43,111 nucleotides of DNA from Spirochaetia bacterium (GTDB taxonomy: Bacteria; Spirochaetota; Leptospiria; Turneriellales; JAOUOS01): the NCBI GenBank assembly GCA_029880285.1, contig JAOUOS010000028.1, forward strand, positions 1 through 43,111, written 5' to 3'. The position numbers and the translations under genes are program-made. Of this stretch, positions 35,757 to 43,111 are shown one piece after another; position 1 is the first letter of the stretch, and every line of letters starts with the position of its first letter. The notes below the pieces were generated by a model, which made no database searches, was not told where the DNA came from, and saw only the letters and a list, made by a program, of their open reading frames with translations.

Positions 35757-37817
35757 ATGCATGATTCTGTTTATTCATCATATCTATTTAGAGATATACC
35801 ACATGGGCAAATCTCTAAAATTTTATCGTATTTTGAAAAAATAAAAATTAAAAAGGGGCAGGCATTATACTCACCCAAAGAGGTTGTAATATATTTGTAT
35901 TTGGTCTTAAACGGTGAATTTCGAATTGAAGTAAGAGAAGGTAATAAAAGTTTAATTTTAGGTTACTCGGGCCCCTCAGAAATTATTGGGGAGACTTCTC
36001 TTTTAGCCGGCGAAAAATTTCGCACGGGAAAGGTTACCGCTATATTAGATTCAGAGGTTTTAAGAATACATAAAGAACATCTTGAATTTCTTTTCTTAAA
36101 ATACCCAAAACTTATTTTTAATCTAGGCTTTATTCAGGCGCAAAGGCTGCAGAAGAATATAAATGTAAAAGGATCGCAAATGCCTATTAGGCGATTTATA
36201 ACACATTTTTCAGCATTTAACGAGTTAGAATCTCATTATATAGGTTTAAATCTTGCTGTCACCATTGCTTCTTCTCTTGCAAAACCCGTAGCATACCTGC
36301 ACCTCTCAAATTGTAAAGAAACCCCTGTGAAAACATTAAACTGTAAAATAGAAAAGCCAAACAAAAAATTATTAATAAATAAAATGAGAAAGTATAAACA
36401 ATTTAATGTTGAAGAGCTTTTTGAAAAACATGAATCAGGAGTTTCATTTTTGCCTTGCATAGAAAATAAACTACCAATTGAATACTTAAATACGGCAGAT
36501 ATTCCAAAATTGTTAGGGTTTTTATCTAAAAAATACGCGATAATTTTTATGGAATTAGGTTCGGAGGAATTAAGAAATAATAAAGTAATTGAAATATTAA
36601 AACAGTCAGATCAGATAATTGCCGGATTAACTGTTTATAAGAAAAGTGTTACGCGTTTTCAGAAAGACTATCAATATTTCATTTCGAAAATACCAGAATT
36701 AGAAAAAAAGACGGCCATCTATCAAAATTTAATTTTAATTGAAGAAAAAATTAAAAAGTTTAGTACTAATGTATATAAAAAACGAATTTTCTATGGTGAA
36801 CTTGAAAAAGTTTTAAATCATCGAATCGATTTTAAAATATACGGCAGATTAAATAATATAAAAGAATATGTTCCTTTTTTCTTAAAAGACATAAATAACC
36901 AGGCTCTTCAATCTTTAAATTCTCTTGGCAGATGGTTAGCCAATAGAAACGTAGGCCTCGCTTTAGGCGGTGGCGGTGCCAGAGCCATGGCCGAAATTGG
37001 CGTTCTAAGAGTTCTTGAGCGTGAAAATATTCAAATAGATAGTATTGTGGGTACAAGTATGGGCGCCTTAATTGGAGCTTTTTACGCGATAGGAAAAAAC
37101 AGTTATGAGATAGAAACCATATTTGCTAAACTTTTACCTAAAGATTCAGTAATTATGGATTACAATCTGCCATTTATTTCTTTTTTTAGAGGACGTAAAA
37201 TGAATAGACTTCTTCGTAAGGCATTAGGCAGAACGAGGTTTGAAGATTTGTCCGTGCCGTTTACTTGTGTAGCGGTAGATTTACTTTCAGGAAAAGAAGT
37301 AAGAATAAAAAAAGGATTTTTATGGCGCGCGGTGGGTGCAAGTATGAGTCTTCCTGTATTGTTTCCGCCTGTTAAATATAGAAAATATTATTTAGCCGAT
37401 GGCGGTATATTAAACAATGTAGCTGGCGATATTTTAAGAGAAGAGCAAATACATAAAGTAATAGGGATAAACTGTACTCCTTTTGAAGATGACTCGCTGG
37501 TTAATTATATTAAAAATAATAATCTTTTTGAATTTTTAAACTTTAGACATAAGCTCTTTAGAAATATATTTAAATTTTTCACTAAATGGCGCCCGTTTAT
37601 AAAAAGGCCGCCTCTTTTACAGGTAGCAAACAGATCTATGATGCTTGAAGGTGCAGAGTTAGTTAAATCAAAAACAGCAAACTTTGATATTCTATTAAAC
37701 CCTGACGTGAGATCTTTCAGCTTATTTGATTTTCATGAACGCAAAGCCATTATTCAAAAGGGTATTGAAGAAGCAGAAAAACAAATAGATGCAATAAAGA
37801 AAACGTTACACGTTTAG
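35757..37817 (+). CDS. Cyclic-nucleotide-binding patatin-like phospholipase
   Basis: Domains in order: an N-terminal cyclic-nucleotide-binding fold (residues 10-125, with GEFRIEVREGNKSLILGYSGPSEIIGETSLLAG in pieces, and R-T after it), a middle region of about 250 residues resembling a degenerate P-loop/MinD-type domain seen in NTE-like proteins, and a patatin phospholipase domain with oxyanion hole GGGGAR (about 403-408), nucleophile S434 in GTSMG and catalytic D548 in DGG. This is the architecture of bacterial neuropathy-target-esterase relatives, which hydrolyse (lyso)phospholipids at membranes. The adenylate cyclase elsewhere in the window could provide the ligand. It overlaps the convergent lpxC by 12 bp. 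Confidence 0.9.
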   Translation: MHDSVYSSYLFRDIPHGQISKILSYFEKIKIKKGQALYSPKEVVIYLYLVLNGEFRIEVREGNKSLILGYSGPSEIIGETSLLAGEKFRTGKVTAILDSEVLRIHKEHLEFLFLKYPKLIFNLGFIQAQRLQKNINVKGSQMPIRRFITHFSAFNELESHYIGLNLAVTIASSLAKPVAYLHLSNCKETPVKTLNCKIEKPNKKLLINKMRKYKQFNVEELFEKHESGVSFLPCIENKLPIEYLNTADIPKLLGFLSKKYAIIFMELGSEELRNNKVIEILKQSDQIIAGLTVYKKSVTRFQKDYQYFISKIPELEKKTAIYQNLILIEEKIKKFSTNVYKKRIFYGELEKVLNHRIDFKIYGRLNNIKEYVPFFLKDINNQALQSLNSLGRWLANRNVGLALGGGGARAMAEIGVLRVLERENIQIDSIVGTSMGALIGAFYAIGKNSYEIETIFAKLLPKDSVIMDYNLPFISFFRGRKMNRLLRKALGRTRFEDLSVPFTCVAVDLLSGKEVRIKKGFLWRAVGASMSLPVLFPPVKYRKYYLADGGILNNVAGDILREEQIHKVIGINCTPFEDDSLVNYIKNNNLFEFLNFRHKLFRNIFKFFTKWRPFIKRPPLLQVANRSMMLEGAELVKSKTANFDILLNPDVRSFSLFDFHERKAIIQKGIEEAEKQIDAIKKTLHV

Positions 37818-38705
37818 CAAACTCTGTTCTGGTGAAATTGTCTGCAATACTTTTTTTCCAAACGCCACATCGAGAGCGTGTCCCGCGCGGCTGGCAATAA
37901 CATGCGCCCTTAATGGTCTGCCAATTAAAGCTAGATCTCCAATTAAATCTAATATTTTATGATATAAAGCTTCTTTTTCAAATCTAGGTTTATTAAGAGT
38001 TGAATCATGCGTGAAGATTAAAACATTTTCGATATTGCCGCCTTTGCCTAATCCGTTTTGCTTTAGAATTTCTACTTCTTTTAAAAAACCAAATGTTCTA
38101 GCCTTGCCTATGTTTTTCTTAAAATAATTACTATTATAATTTAATTCAACCGATTGATTTTTTAATAAGGGGTGCTGATAATCAATACTATATGATATCT
38201 GAAAATGCTCACTAGGCATGGCGGTTAAATAACGGTTTCCATCGGTTACCATAACCGGTTCTTTAATTTCAATTGGCTCTATTTTTGTGTCAAATTCATG
38301 AAATTCAAGATTTTCCAGAAAATCAATAAAAGGCAAAGCTGAACCATCCATAATAGGTATTTCTGAACTGCCATTTACTTCAATAGCTAAATCAGTTATA
38401 CCCAATACAAATATCGCGAACATTAAATGTTCAATTGTCTGCATGTAAAATTTGTGTGCCCCGACTGTTACCGCTAATGAAGTATCTATAACATTTTCGA
38501 GTTTTACCTCAAGACGAGCCGTATCGAATCCTTTTTTTTTGAAAAAGTATATTCCTTCGCCGTTTTTAGCTGGATGAACAGTTAATGAAATAGGCTCACC
38601 AGAATGCAATCCTTTGCCTTTTAAGGTGCCTGAATTTTGAACGGTTTTTCTAAATAAGTTATTAAAAGAACTTCCGTTTAGTTTTTGCTTTTTTAAAGCA
38701 AACAT
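37806..38705 (-). CDS. lpxC: UDP-3-O-acyl-N-acetylglucosamine deacetylase LpxC
   Basis: LpxC makes the committed, zinc-dependent step of lipid A synthesis. Zinc ligands are H93 (TIEHLM), H249 and D253 (HKILDLIGD); catalytic residues are E92 and H276 (RAGHAL); spacing agrees with the Escherichia coli enzyme. GLHSGEPISLTVHPA and SSEIPIMDGSALPFI are family segments. The first 17 residues are an extension relative to common LpxC, with no internal Met to replace the start, so the extension is probably real. It lies alone on its strand here, convergent with the patatin gene and divergent from an envelope gene. Confidence 0.95.
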   Translation of the reverse strand: MFALKKQKLNGSSFNNLFRKTVQNSGTLKGKGLHSGEPISLTVHPAKNGEGIYFFKKKGFDTARLEVKLENVIDTSLAVTVGAHKFYMQTIEHLMFAIFVLGITDLAIEVNGSSEIPIMDGSALPFIDFLENLEFHEFDTKIEPIEIKEPVMVTDGNRYLTAMPSEHFQISYSIDYQHPLLKNQSVELNYNSNYFKKNIGKARTFGFLKEVEILKQNGLGKGGNIENVLIFTHDSTLNKPRFEKEALYHKILDLIGDLALIGRPLRAHVIASRAGHALDVAFGKKVLQTISPEQSLLNV

Positions 38706-38820
38706 TTGGTTATTTTTTAATTTTGAATCATAGTTACAATTTATTTTCTAAATTTTAATAAGATAAAAACAATAGTTAATTTAAAATATTTAATATATAA
38801 TTAATTATAATACCGACAAT

Positions 38821-39993
38821 ATGAGAAAAATTGTTAATATTTGTGTATTGTTTTTATCAATTATTTTTTCGGTGATAAAAGCAGAAAATGTTGTTAAATT
38901 GAAAAATAACATTAGCAAAGAAAATGAATCAACAAAAAATATATCTGATAATAAATCTTTAAAGCAGGCGGATGTATTAAATGATGCAATTAGTGATAAA
39001 AATACACTTAGCGAAAAAAATAATCAAATTAACGCGGGAGTTTTACCGGGTATTGTATCTATATTTCCGGGGTTTATACTGCATGGCAGCGGACATTTAG
39101 CCGCAGGCGATACCGATACTGCTTTAAATTTACTACTTTTTGAAGGCATTGGGTTAGGCTTATTTTTTGCGGGAGGAGCGGCCTTAGCAGCTTCAGGAGC
39201 ATCAGATAAGCTTATTTATTTTACAGCGCCTGTTATAATGGCAGGATTTGGTTTGTTTATTTTTTCATCTCTTTCAGATATTTTTGGATCTTTTATAGGG
39301 GGAGTTCAATATTCAAATATAAAACATAATAACTTAAAAATAAGTACAGGTTATATGTATATATCTGATGATAATTTTTTGTATGAAAATTTTCTTGTTT
39401 TTGAACCATCTTTTCATCTCTCTCATTTTACTTTAATACCTTTATTATGTTTTGCTTTAGATGATAAAAACCAGAATTATAAACTTACATCAGATTATGA
39501 GCTATTCGGCAGCGAAGGTTTATATTCATTTGAAAAAATTGACCTTTCTAAAATAAATATTCTCTCTGCTTTTTCTTACTATAATTTTGATACAGAAGAA
39601 TTTCAAATAATTTCAGCAGAAGTAATGGTTAAAGGCAGGTATGATTTATTACGGTTTTCAAAAAGTCTTTCGGGTACATTTGTAGAATCGGGCCTGGGAT
39701 ATAGTATAGATTTTACAAAATACAATCATAATAGCTTTAATAATGAAGACGCTAATGAACAAATGTTGCTTTATATGGCTTATGGTATTTTATATCAAAC
39801 AAAAAAAGCCGATTTTGAATTTTTACTTTTCTACGATCACAGACGTGACGGTTACGCGGGGGGTATGCAGGGAGGTTTTACCGGCAGTATGGGAATTTCT
39901 TTATATATTTATAAAGAATATTTTGGGTTTAAATTTAAATTTGTTAAGGGTATTGCTTCAATATTTAATATAAACGCTGAATTCAGGCTGTAA
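38821..39993 (+). CDS. Hypothetical outer-membrane/envelope protein
   Basis: A signal peptide (LFLSIIFSVIKAEN) is followed by a polar Asn/Lys/Ser-rich stretch (25-75), then a hydrophobic section with LPGIVSIFPGFILHGSGHLAAGDT (in pieces, about 78-101) and two membrane-like segments (105-155). This start is like the small DUF5683-type membrane module that precedes barrels in some spirochaete and Bacteroidota proteins. The C-terminal 230 residues have beta-strand character and end EFRL. Function unknown. It starts 115 bp from lpxC, divergent, and the metallophosphoesterase gene follows 5 bp after its stop. Confidence 0.65.
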   Translation: MRKIVNICVLFLSIIFSVIKAENVVKLKNNISKENESTKNISDNKSLKQADVLNDAISDKNTLSEKNNQINAGVLPGIVSIFPGFILHGSGHLAAGDTDTALNLLLFEGIGLGLFFAGGAALAASGASDKLIYFTAPVIMAGFGLFIFSSLSDIFGSFIGGVQYSNIKHNNLKISTGYMYISDDNFLYENFLVFEPSFHLSHFTLIPLLCFALDDKNQNYKLTSDYELFGSEGLYSFEKIDLSKINILSAFSYYNFDTEEFQIISAEVMVKGRYDLLRFSKSLSGTFVESGLGYSIDFTKYNHNSFNNEDANEQMLLYMAYGILYQTKKADFEFLLFYDHRRDGYAGGMQGGFTGSMGISLYIYKEYFGFKFKFVKGIASIFNINAEFRL

Positions 39994-39998
39994 TTAAA

Positions 39999-41102
39999 AT
40001 GAAAAGAAAAATAATAGGTGTTATTATATTTTACATAAGTTCTTTATGTTGTAGCAGTGAAAATGAAAATAGATACGAGTTAGATTTATTAGTAGGCAAT
40101 GCAGAAATTCCAGAAGCATCTGTTTCAGTTTCTAATGGTTTAGCGGTTGTTCAAGCATTTGAAAACGGAAAGCTAAAACTATATTCATCAGCGCCTGATT
40201 ATCAATTTGAACTGGTTTTAAAACAAGGCAGCGCTTTTTTATGGAATATAGAAATTTCAAACGTAATTAAAAATTCAATACTTACGGCTTTTAATGACAA
40301 AAATAAAAGTCTTGCCGTAAATTATGAAGATGAAATCTTACCTGATAAAGTAAAATACAGTGTTGAAACAGCAGATTTAAATAAAATCTCTTTTTCTCTT
40401 AGCGCCCCTAATTCAAAAGAAATGACTACTTTTAAAATAGCCCTTGTTAGTGATATTCAGGACGCTGTTGATAAAATTCAGGATATTTTTTTACTCATGA
40501 ATAACAATGAATCTTTAGATTTTGTTATCTCGGCCGGTGATTTAACAAGCCAGGGTAGTGTTGAAGAACTTGAATTTTTTCAGGGCGAGTTAAATAAATT
40601 AAATATTCCCTTCTACAGTACATTGGGTAATCATGAAACTTTTAATGATTTTACGGCTTACACCAATATTTTTGGCCGCGGAAGTTTTCAATTTTTATAT
40701 AAAGGCGTTTACTTTACTTTCGCAGATTCATCAAGAGCGGGTATTGAGCCGGTAGTTTACGATTGGCTCGCAGGCTGGCTTGAAGATTCAAAAGATTCCA
40801 CAAATATTTTTATTACCCATTATCCGCCTTTTGATCCTTCGGGAATAAGAAACGGTTCATTTGCCAGCCGAATAGAAGCTTCAAAGTTATTAAATATGTT
40901 ATCAGAATATAATGTTGATTTAACATTATACGGCCACATTCATTCGTACTATGAATTTACAAACGCTGGAATACCAGCTTATATATCAGGCGGCGGCGGA
41001 GCCATCCCTCAAAAGTTTGACGGCATCAACAGGCATTTTTTAATACTAGAATTAGACGCAAGTTATGGCGTTAAAAATGTTGAAGTTGTAAGGGTAGATT
41101 GA
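39999..41102 (+). CDS. Calcineurin-like metallophosphoesterase lipoprotein
   Basis: A short signal ends SSLCC, a plausible lipobox. Residues 25-140 form a beta-rich domain; the metallophosphoesterase core follows with D152 (SDIQ), D181 (SAGDLTSQG), N211-H212 (GNHE), H274 (THYPP) and H313/H315 (GHIH). Motif I normally reads D-x-H; here it is D-x-Q (Q154), which loses one metal-side histidine, although related D-x-Q enzymes exist. It is probably an extracytoplasmic phosphatase or phosphodiesterase, but the substrate is unknown. It is coupled to the preceding barrel gene (5-bp gap). Confidence 0.85.
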   Translation: MKRKIIGVIIFYISSLCCSSENENRYELDLLVGNAEIPEASVSVSNGLAVVQAFENGKLKLYSSAPDYQFELVLKQGSAFLWNIEISNVIKNSILTAFNDKNKSLAVNYEDEILPDKVKYSVETADLNKISFSLSAPNSKEMTTFKIALVSDIQDAVDKIQDIFLLMNNNESLDFVISAGDLTSQGSVEELEFFQGELNKLNIPFYSTLGNHETFNDFTAYTNIFGRGSFQFLYKGVYFTFADSSRAGIEPVVYDWLAGWLEDSKDSTNIFITHYPPFDPSGIRNGSFASRIEASKLLNMLSEYNVDLTLYGHIHSYYEFTNAGIPAYISGGGGAIPQKFDGINRHFLILELDASYGVKNVEVVRVD

Positions 41103-41126
41103 TAATTTCTTTTAAGATTTAACATT

Positions 41127-41150
41127 ACAGAAAAATAATTCTGTACAGAA
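41127..41150. repeat. Short alternating palindrome in intergenic gap
   Basis: ACAGAA (41127-41132) pairs with TTCTGT (41139-41144), and TTCTGTACAGAA (41139-41150) is itself a perfect 12-bp palindrome. The 88-bp gap before the next gene could thus hold an operator or a weak hairpin; no T-run follows. Confidence 0.35.
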
Positions 41151-41190
41151 CAAAATATCAAACATAATTATCCGTTAAAATTAAAATTTT

Positions 41191-42051
41191 ATGCGTATAA
41201 ATGTGTTTATTATTATAAATATTTTTTTTCTTGCTGTTACCAGCATAGCAGCTGACGAACTGCTTGTTAAAGGTGAATCACGCGGTTCAGGTTTATTTTA
41301 TCGAAAAATCTTACCTGATTATACTTTAAAAGTCAAAGTTGTAAAAATCTTAGAAAATGAAATTCAGTTTATTGAAGAAGGTAAAAATACTATTGAAAAT
41401 ATCTCTTTAAATAAGTTAATTAAAATATCCTATGATAGTGGCGAAGTTATTATTGTTAAAAATCTTTTAGAAGAGAAAAAGAAAGAAAAAGAAAAAAAGA
41501 AAAAAATTGAAATTATTAACGAGATTGAAAATTCTGATTATTTATTTTTACCATATATTTCAACACCATTAAATATTCTACCCCAAGTTGGCTTAGGAAT
41601 TGGTCAAAATACAAATTGGGTTCTTAATTTTGGGCTGAGAGCGGGAATTTCATTGAGTTTAACCGATTTTTTTTATGCTGAAGCTTCAGTGTATATGAAC
41701 TTAAAAGTTTTTTCCATTTTATTAGATATGCCTTTAAGATATATAGGATTAAGTGTTTCATCTAAATATATTTCATATAGTAAAGATAGCAGTAGAGGTG
41801 AAAGTAATCTTTCTGATATATCAGTTTATTTGGGGTGGGAGAAAAGTAGGTTTAATATTGATATTGGTTATTCAATTTCTATTAAAAGACATGATAAAAA
41901 ACCCTATTTTGAAGGTCTTTCAGATGAGAGACAAAAAGAATATCAATATAAAATAAAACAGATAGAAAATAATATGAATATTTTTTATAAAATATCAAGA
42001 TTTTATTTTTGTATTTCTTATAAAATTCCAATAAGTTACGGTATTTTATGA
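41191..42051 (+). CDS. Hypothetical envelope protein
   Basis: A signal peptide (NIFFLAVTSIAADE) is followed by a small beta domain (about 30-90), a highly charged Lys/Glu-rich helix (EEKKKEKEKKKK, about 92-110), and a C-terminal barrel-like half with alternating hydrophobic residues and many Tyr, ending SYGIL. I recognise no family. It is part of a run of four same-strand envelope genes; a 75-bp gap with no clear signal separates it from the next one. Confidence 0.6.
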   Translation: MRINVFIIINIFFLAVTSIAADELLVKGESRGSGLFYRKILPDYTLKVKVVKILENEIQFIEEGKNTIENISLNKLIKISYDSGEVIIVKNLLEEKKKEKEKKKKIEIINEIENSDYLFLPYISTPLNILPQVGLGIGQNTNWVLNFGLRAGISLSLTDFFYAEASVYMNLKVFSILLDMPLRYIGLSVSSKYISYSKDSSRGESNLSDISVYLGWEKSRFNIDIGYSISIKRHDKKPYFEGLSDERQKEYQYKIKQIENNMNIFYKISRFYFCISYKIPISYGIL

Positions 42052-42126
42052 AAATTGAAATATTAAGTTAATTAAAATTGTAAAAATAGTTGCAATTTAG
42101 AATATATATTTATCTCTATCCGCATA

Positions 42127-43020
42127 ATGAAAAATTATGCTAAAATTGTATTTTTACTAATTTATTTTTATAATTTTAATATTTTTGCGCAAGATAAAAC
42201 TGAGTTAGATGATAAATCGTATATCATTAAAATTGTAGATGACGAAGCTTTTCTTGATAAGGCATTTTCAAAAATAACTATCAATCAAGAAGTAGAAATA
42301 TACCAGCCCGGTGAAAGAATTATTCATCCTGTTACCAAAGAAGTTATAGAAATTGACACCGTTGTTGGTACAGCTTCCATTAAAAGTATAAAATCAAATT
42401 ATAGTATTGTGGCTTTACCCGAAAATTTAATTGGTAAAGCAAAAGTTGGGCAATATATTAAATTTAAAGGACCGGTTTTAGAAAGAGAAGAAAAAAGATA
42501 CTTACACTTGTACCAAACAGAGCCAGCAAAAAAAGTTGAAAATCCAAACCTTATTAATATAAGTAACAGGGGTTTTTATTTTAATGAAGAAGATTTTTTT
42601 CAAATAGCGCGATTTTATTATAAAAGAGAAATAAGAGAGATTTTAGGCGGTATGGCATTAGATTTTATAAGCTTTGGTTTTCAAGGAGGTCATGGTAAAA
42701 CTTTTATAGAATCATGTGAAAGTGATTATTTGCAAAAAAAGGATATTTGCGTCAAAGAAAAATTAAAACCTAACTTTATACAAGGTTTTTTTCAAATTGG
42801 CCTTCGTACTGGCAGTTGGTTTACTATTTATACCGGTAATGGTATTGGCTTGGGTGATACAGATGGTGCGAACTGGGGTTTTATTTTAGGGGCCATATTA
42901 GGTAATCCAAAATCTGTGTATTTAGATTGCGGGTATTACAGGTTTGCAGATTTTATTCAGTATACAACTATAGAATTTAACGGTTTGAATCATCCCCGTT
43001 TTAATGGACAGTATGTTTAG
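42127..43020 (+). CDS. Envelope protein gene with 3' end replaced by an IS element
   Basis: A signal peptide (LLIYFYNFNIFAQD) is followed by a domain resembling the FlgT C-terminal fold (EVEIYQPGERIIHPVTKEVIE, TVVGTASIKSIKSNYSIV, from residue 55 on), then a linker and a Gly/aromatic-rich barrel-like segment (WGFILGAILGNPKSVYLDCGYYRF). The native frame runs to about 42985. The last eleven residues and the stop are encoded by the end of the insertion sequence at 42986, so the original C-terminus is lost. Barrel proteins usually need their last strand for outer-membrane insertion, so the product may be non-functional. Confidence 0.75.
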   Translation: MKNYAKIVFLLIYFYNFNIFAQDKTELDDKSYIIKIVDDEAFLDKAFSKITINQEVEIYQPGERIIHPVTKEVIEIDTVVGTASIKSIKSNYSIVALPENLIGKAKVGQYIKFKGPVLEREEKRYLHLYQTEPAKKVENPNLINISNRGFYFNEEDFFQIARFYYKREIREILGGMALDFISFGFQGGHGKTFIESCESDYLQKKDICVKEKLKPNFIQGFFQIGLRTGSWFTIYTGNGIGLGDTDGANWGFILGAILGNPKSVYLDCGYYRFADFIQYTTIEFNGLNHPRFNGQYV

Positions 43021-43111
43021 GTGAACTTAATATGAGGAGTTTACCATGAAAGAAAATTACACAGATGAATTTAAGAAAGAAGCAGTAAGGTTGGTTTTAA
43101 CCAGCGGCAAA
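42986..43111 (+). mobile_element. IS3-family-like insertion sequence, left end (element continues past window)
   Basis: TGAATCATCCCCGTTTTAAT at 42986 has the pattern of IS3-type terminal repeats: it begins with TG, has a CCCC(G)TTTT core and is followed by TGGACAG. A short leader with a GAGGAG ribosome site leads into a typical IS3 OrfA start at 43046. The right end and target duplication lie outside the window, so the assignment rests on this end plus the transposase N-terminus. Confidence 0.78.
43046..43111 (+). CDS. IS3-family transposase OrfA (partial, N-terminal 22 residues)
   Basis: The ATG at 43046 has GAGGAG 6 nt upstream. The translation begins MKENYTDEFKKEAVRLVL, the first helix of the HTH_Tnp_1 domain of IS3/IS911 OrfA proteins, which binds the inverted repeats. 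The frame is open to the window edge. OrfB and the frameshift site are expected downstream but cannot be seen. Confidence 0.88.
   Translation, partial: MKENYTDEFKKEAVRLVLTSGK

Noticed and set aside
1..43111. CRISPR arrays, tRNA and rRNA genes, prophage or toxin-antitoxin modules
   Set aside because: Looked for on both strands; no spaced direct repeats, cloverleaf with CCA-type ends, rRNA segments, phage structural genes or typical toxin-antitoxin pairs were found.

Overview
The window is about 43 kb of AT-rich (roughly 30% GC) chromosome from a Gram-negative, LPS-making bacterium. lpxC and lpxI show a lipid A pathway. Many products have lipoprotein signal peptides with relaxed lipoboxes or look like outer-membrane beta-barrels. 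Together with the wording of ClpP, this makes a spirochaete of the Leptospira kind my best guess. That placement is an inference from gene content, not a phylogeny. There are no rRNA or tRNA genes and no CRISPR array.

Layout. 1-3093 (minus): a large beta-helix/FN3 lipoprotein running off the left edge, preceded in its operon by a CsgG-like/outer-membrane protein. 3375-6884 (plus): a small membrane protein, an unknown protein, cmoA-cmoB for tRNA wobble uridine modification, and a HEAT-repeat lipoprotein. 6940-8124 (minus): a response regulator fused to a class III adenylate cyclase. 8356-15043 (plus): a compact nitrous oxide reductase cluster, cytochrome c lipoprotein-nosZ-nosB-nosL-nosD-nosF-nosY, of the Sec-dependent (clade II) type. 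A perfect FNR-type palindrome lies between the cyclase and this cluster. The nosZ leader holds three successive inverted repeats, and a terminator follows nosZ. 15082-21871: housekeeping genes (yajQ, prfB, speE, trxA) mixed with an ATP-grasp/outer-membrane pair and unknown genes. 21977-25197 (minus): an FN3-repeat protein and a TPR protein overlapping by 4 bp. 25327-30553: dcd, then clpP-clpX-lon. 30556-38705: Nif3, infA, a Cys-rich lipoprotein, DUF302, exonuclease III, an MgtC/DUF4010 membrane protein, lpxI, a cyclic-nucleotide-binding patatin and lpxC. 38821-43020 (plus): four envelope proteins, one of them a metallophosphoesterase. At 42986 an IS3-type element begins; it replaces the natural 3' end of the last envelope gene and runs off the right edge.

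How the genes work together. The nos genes describe periplasmic N2O respiration. The lipoprotein cytochrome c probably delivers electrons to NosZ, NosL is a copper-delivery lipoprotein, and NosD/F/Y is the ABC-type maturation machine for the CuZ centre. nosR, nosG, nosH and nosX are absent here, so the electron path from quinol to the cytochrome must be encoded elsewhere. The FNR-type box suggests control by low oxygen or NO. The adjacent cyclase and the cyclic-nucleotide-binding patatin point to cAMP signalling in this organism. I see no clearly new multi-gene system. The best leads are the nosZ leader and promoter architecture, an in-frame palindromic element in the lipoprotein gene at the left edge, and the IS insertion at the right edge.
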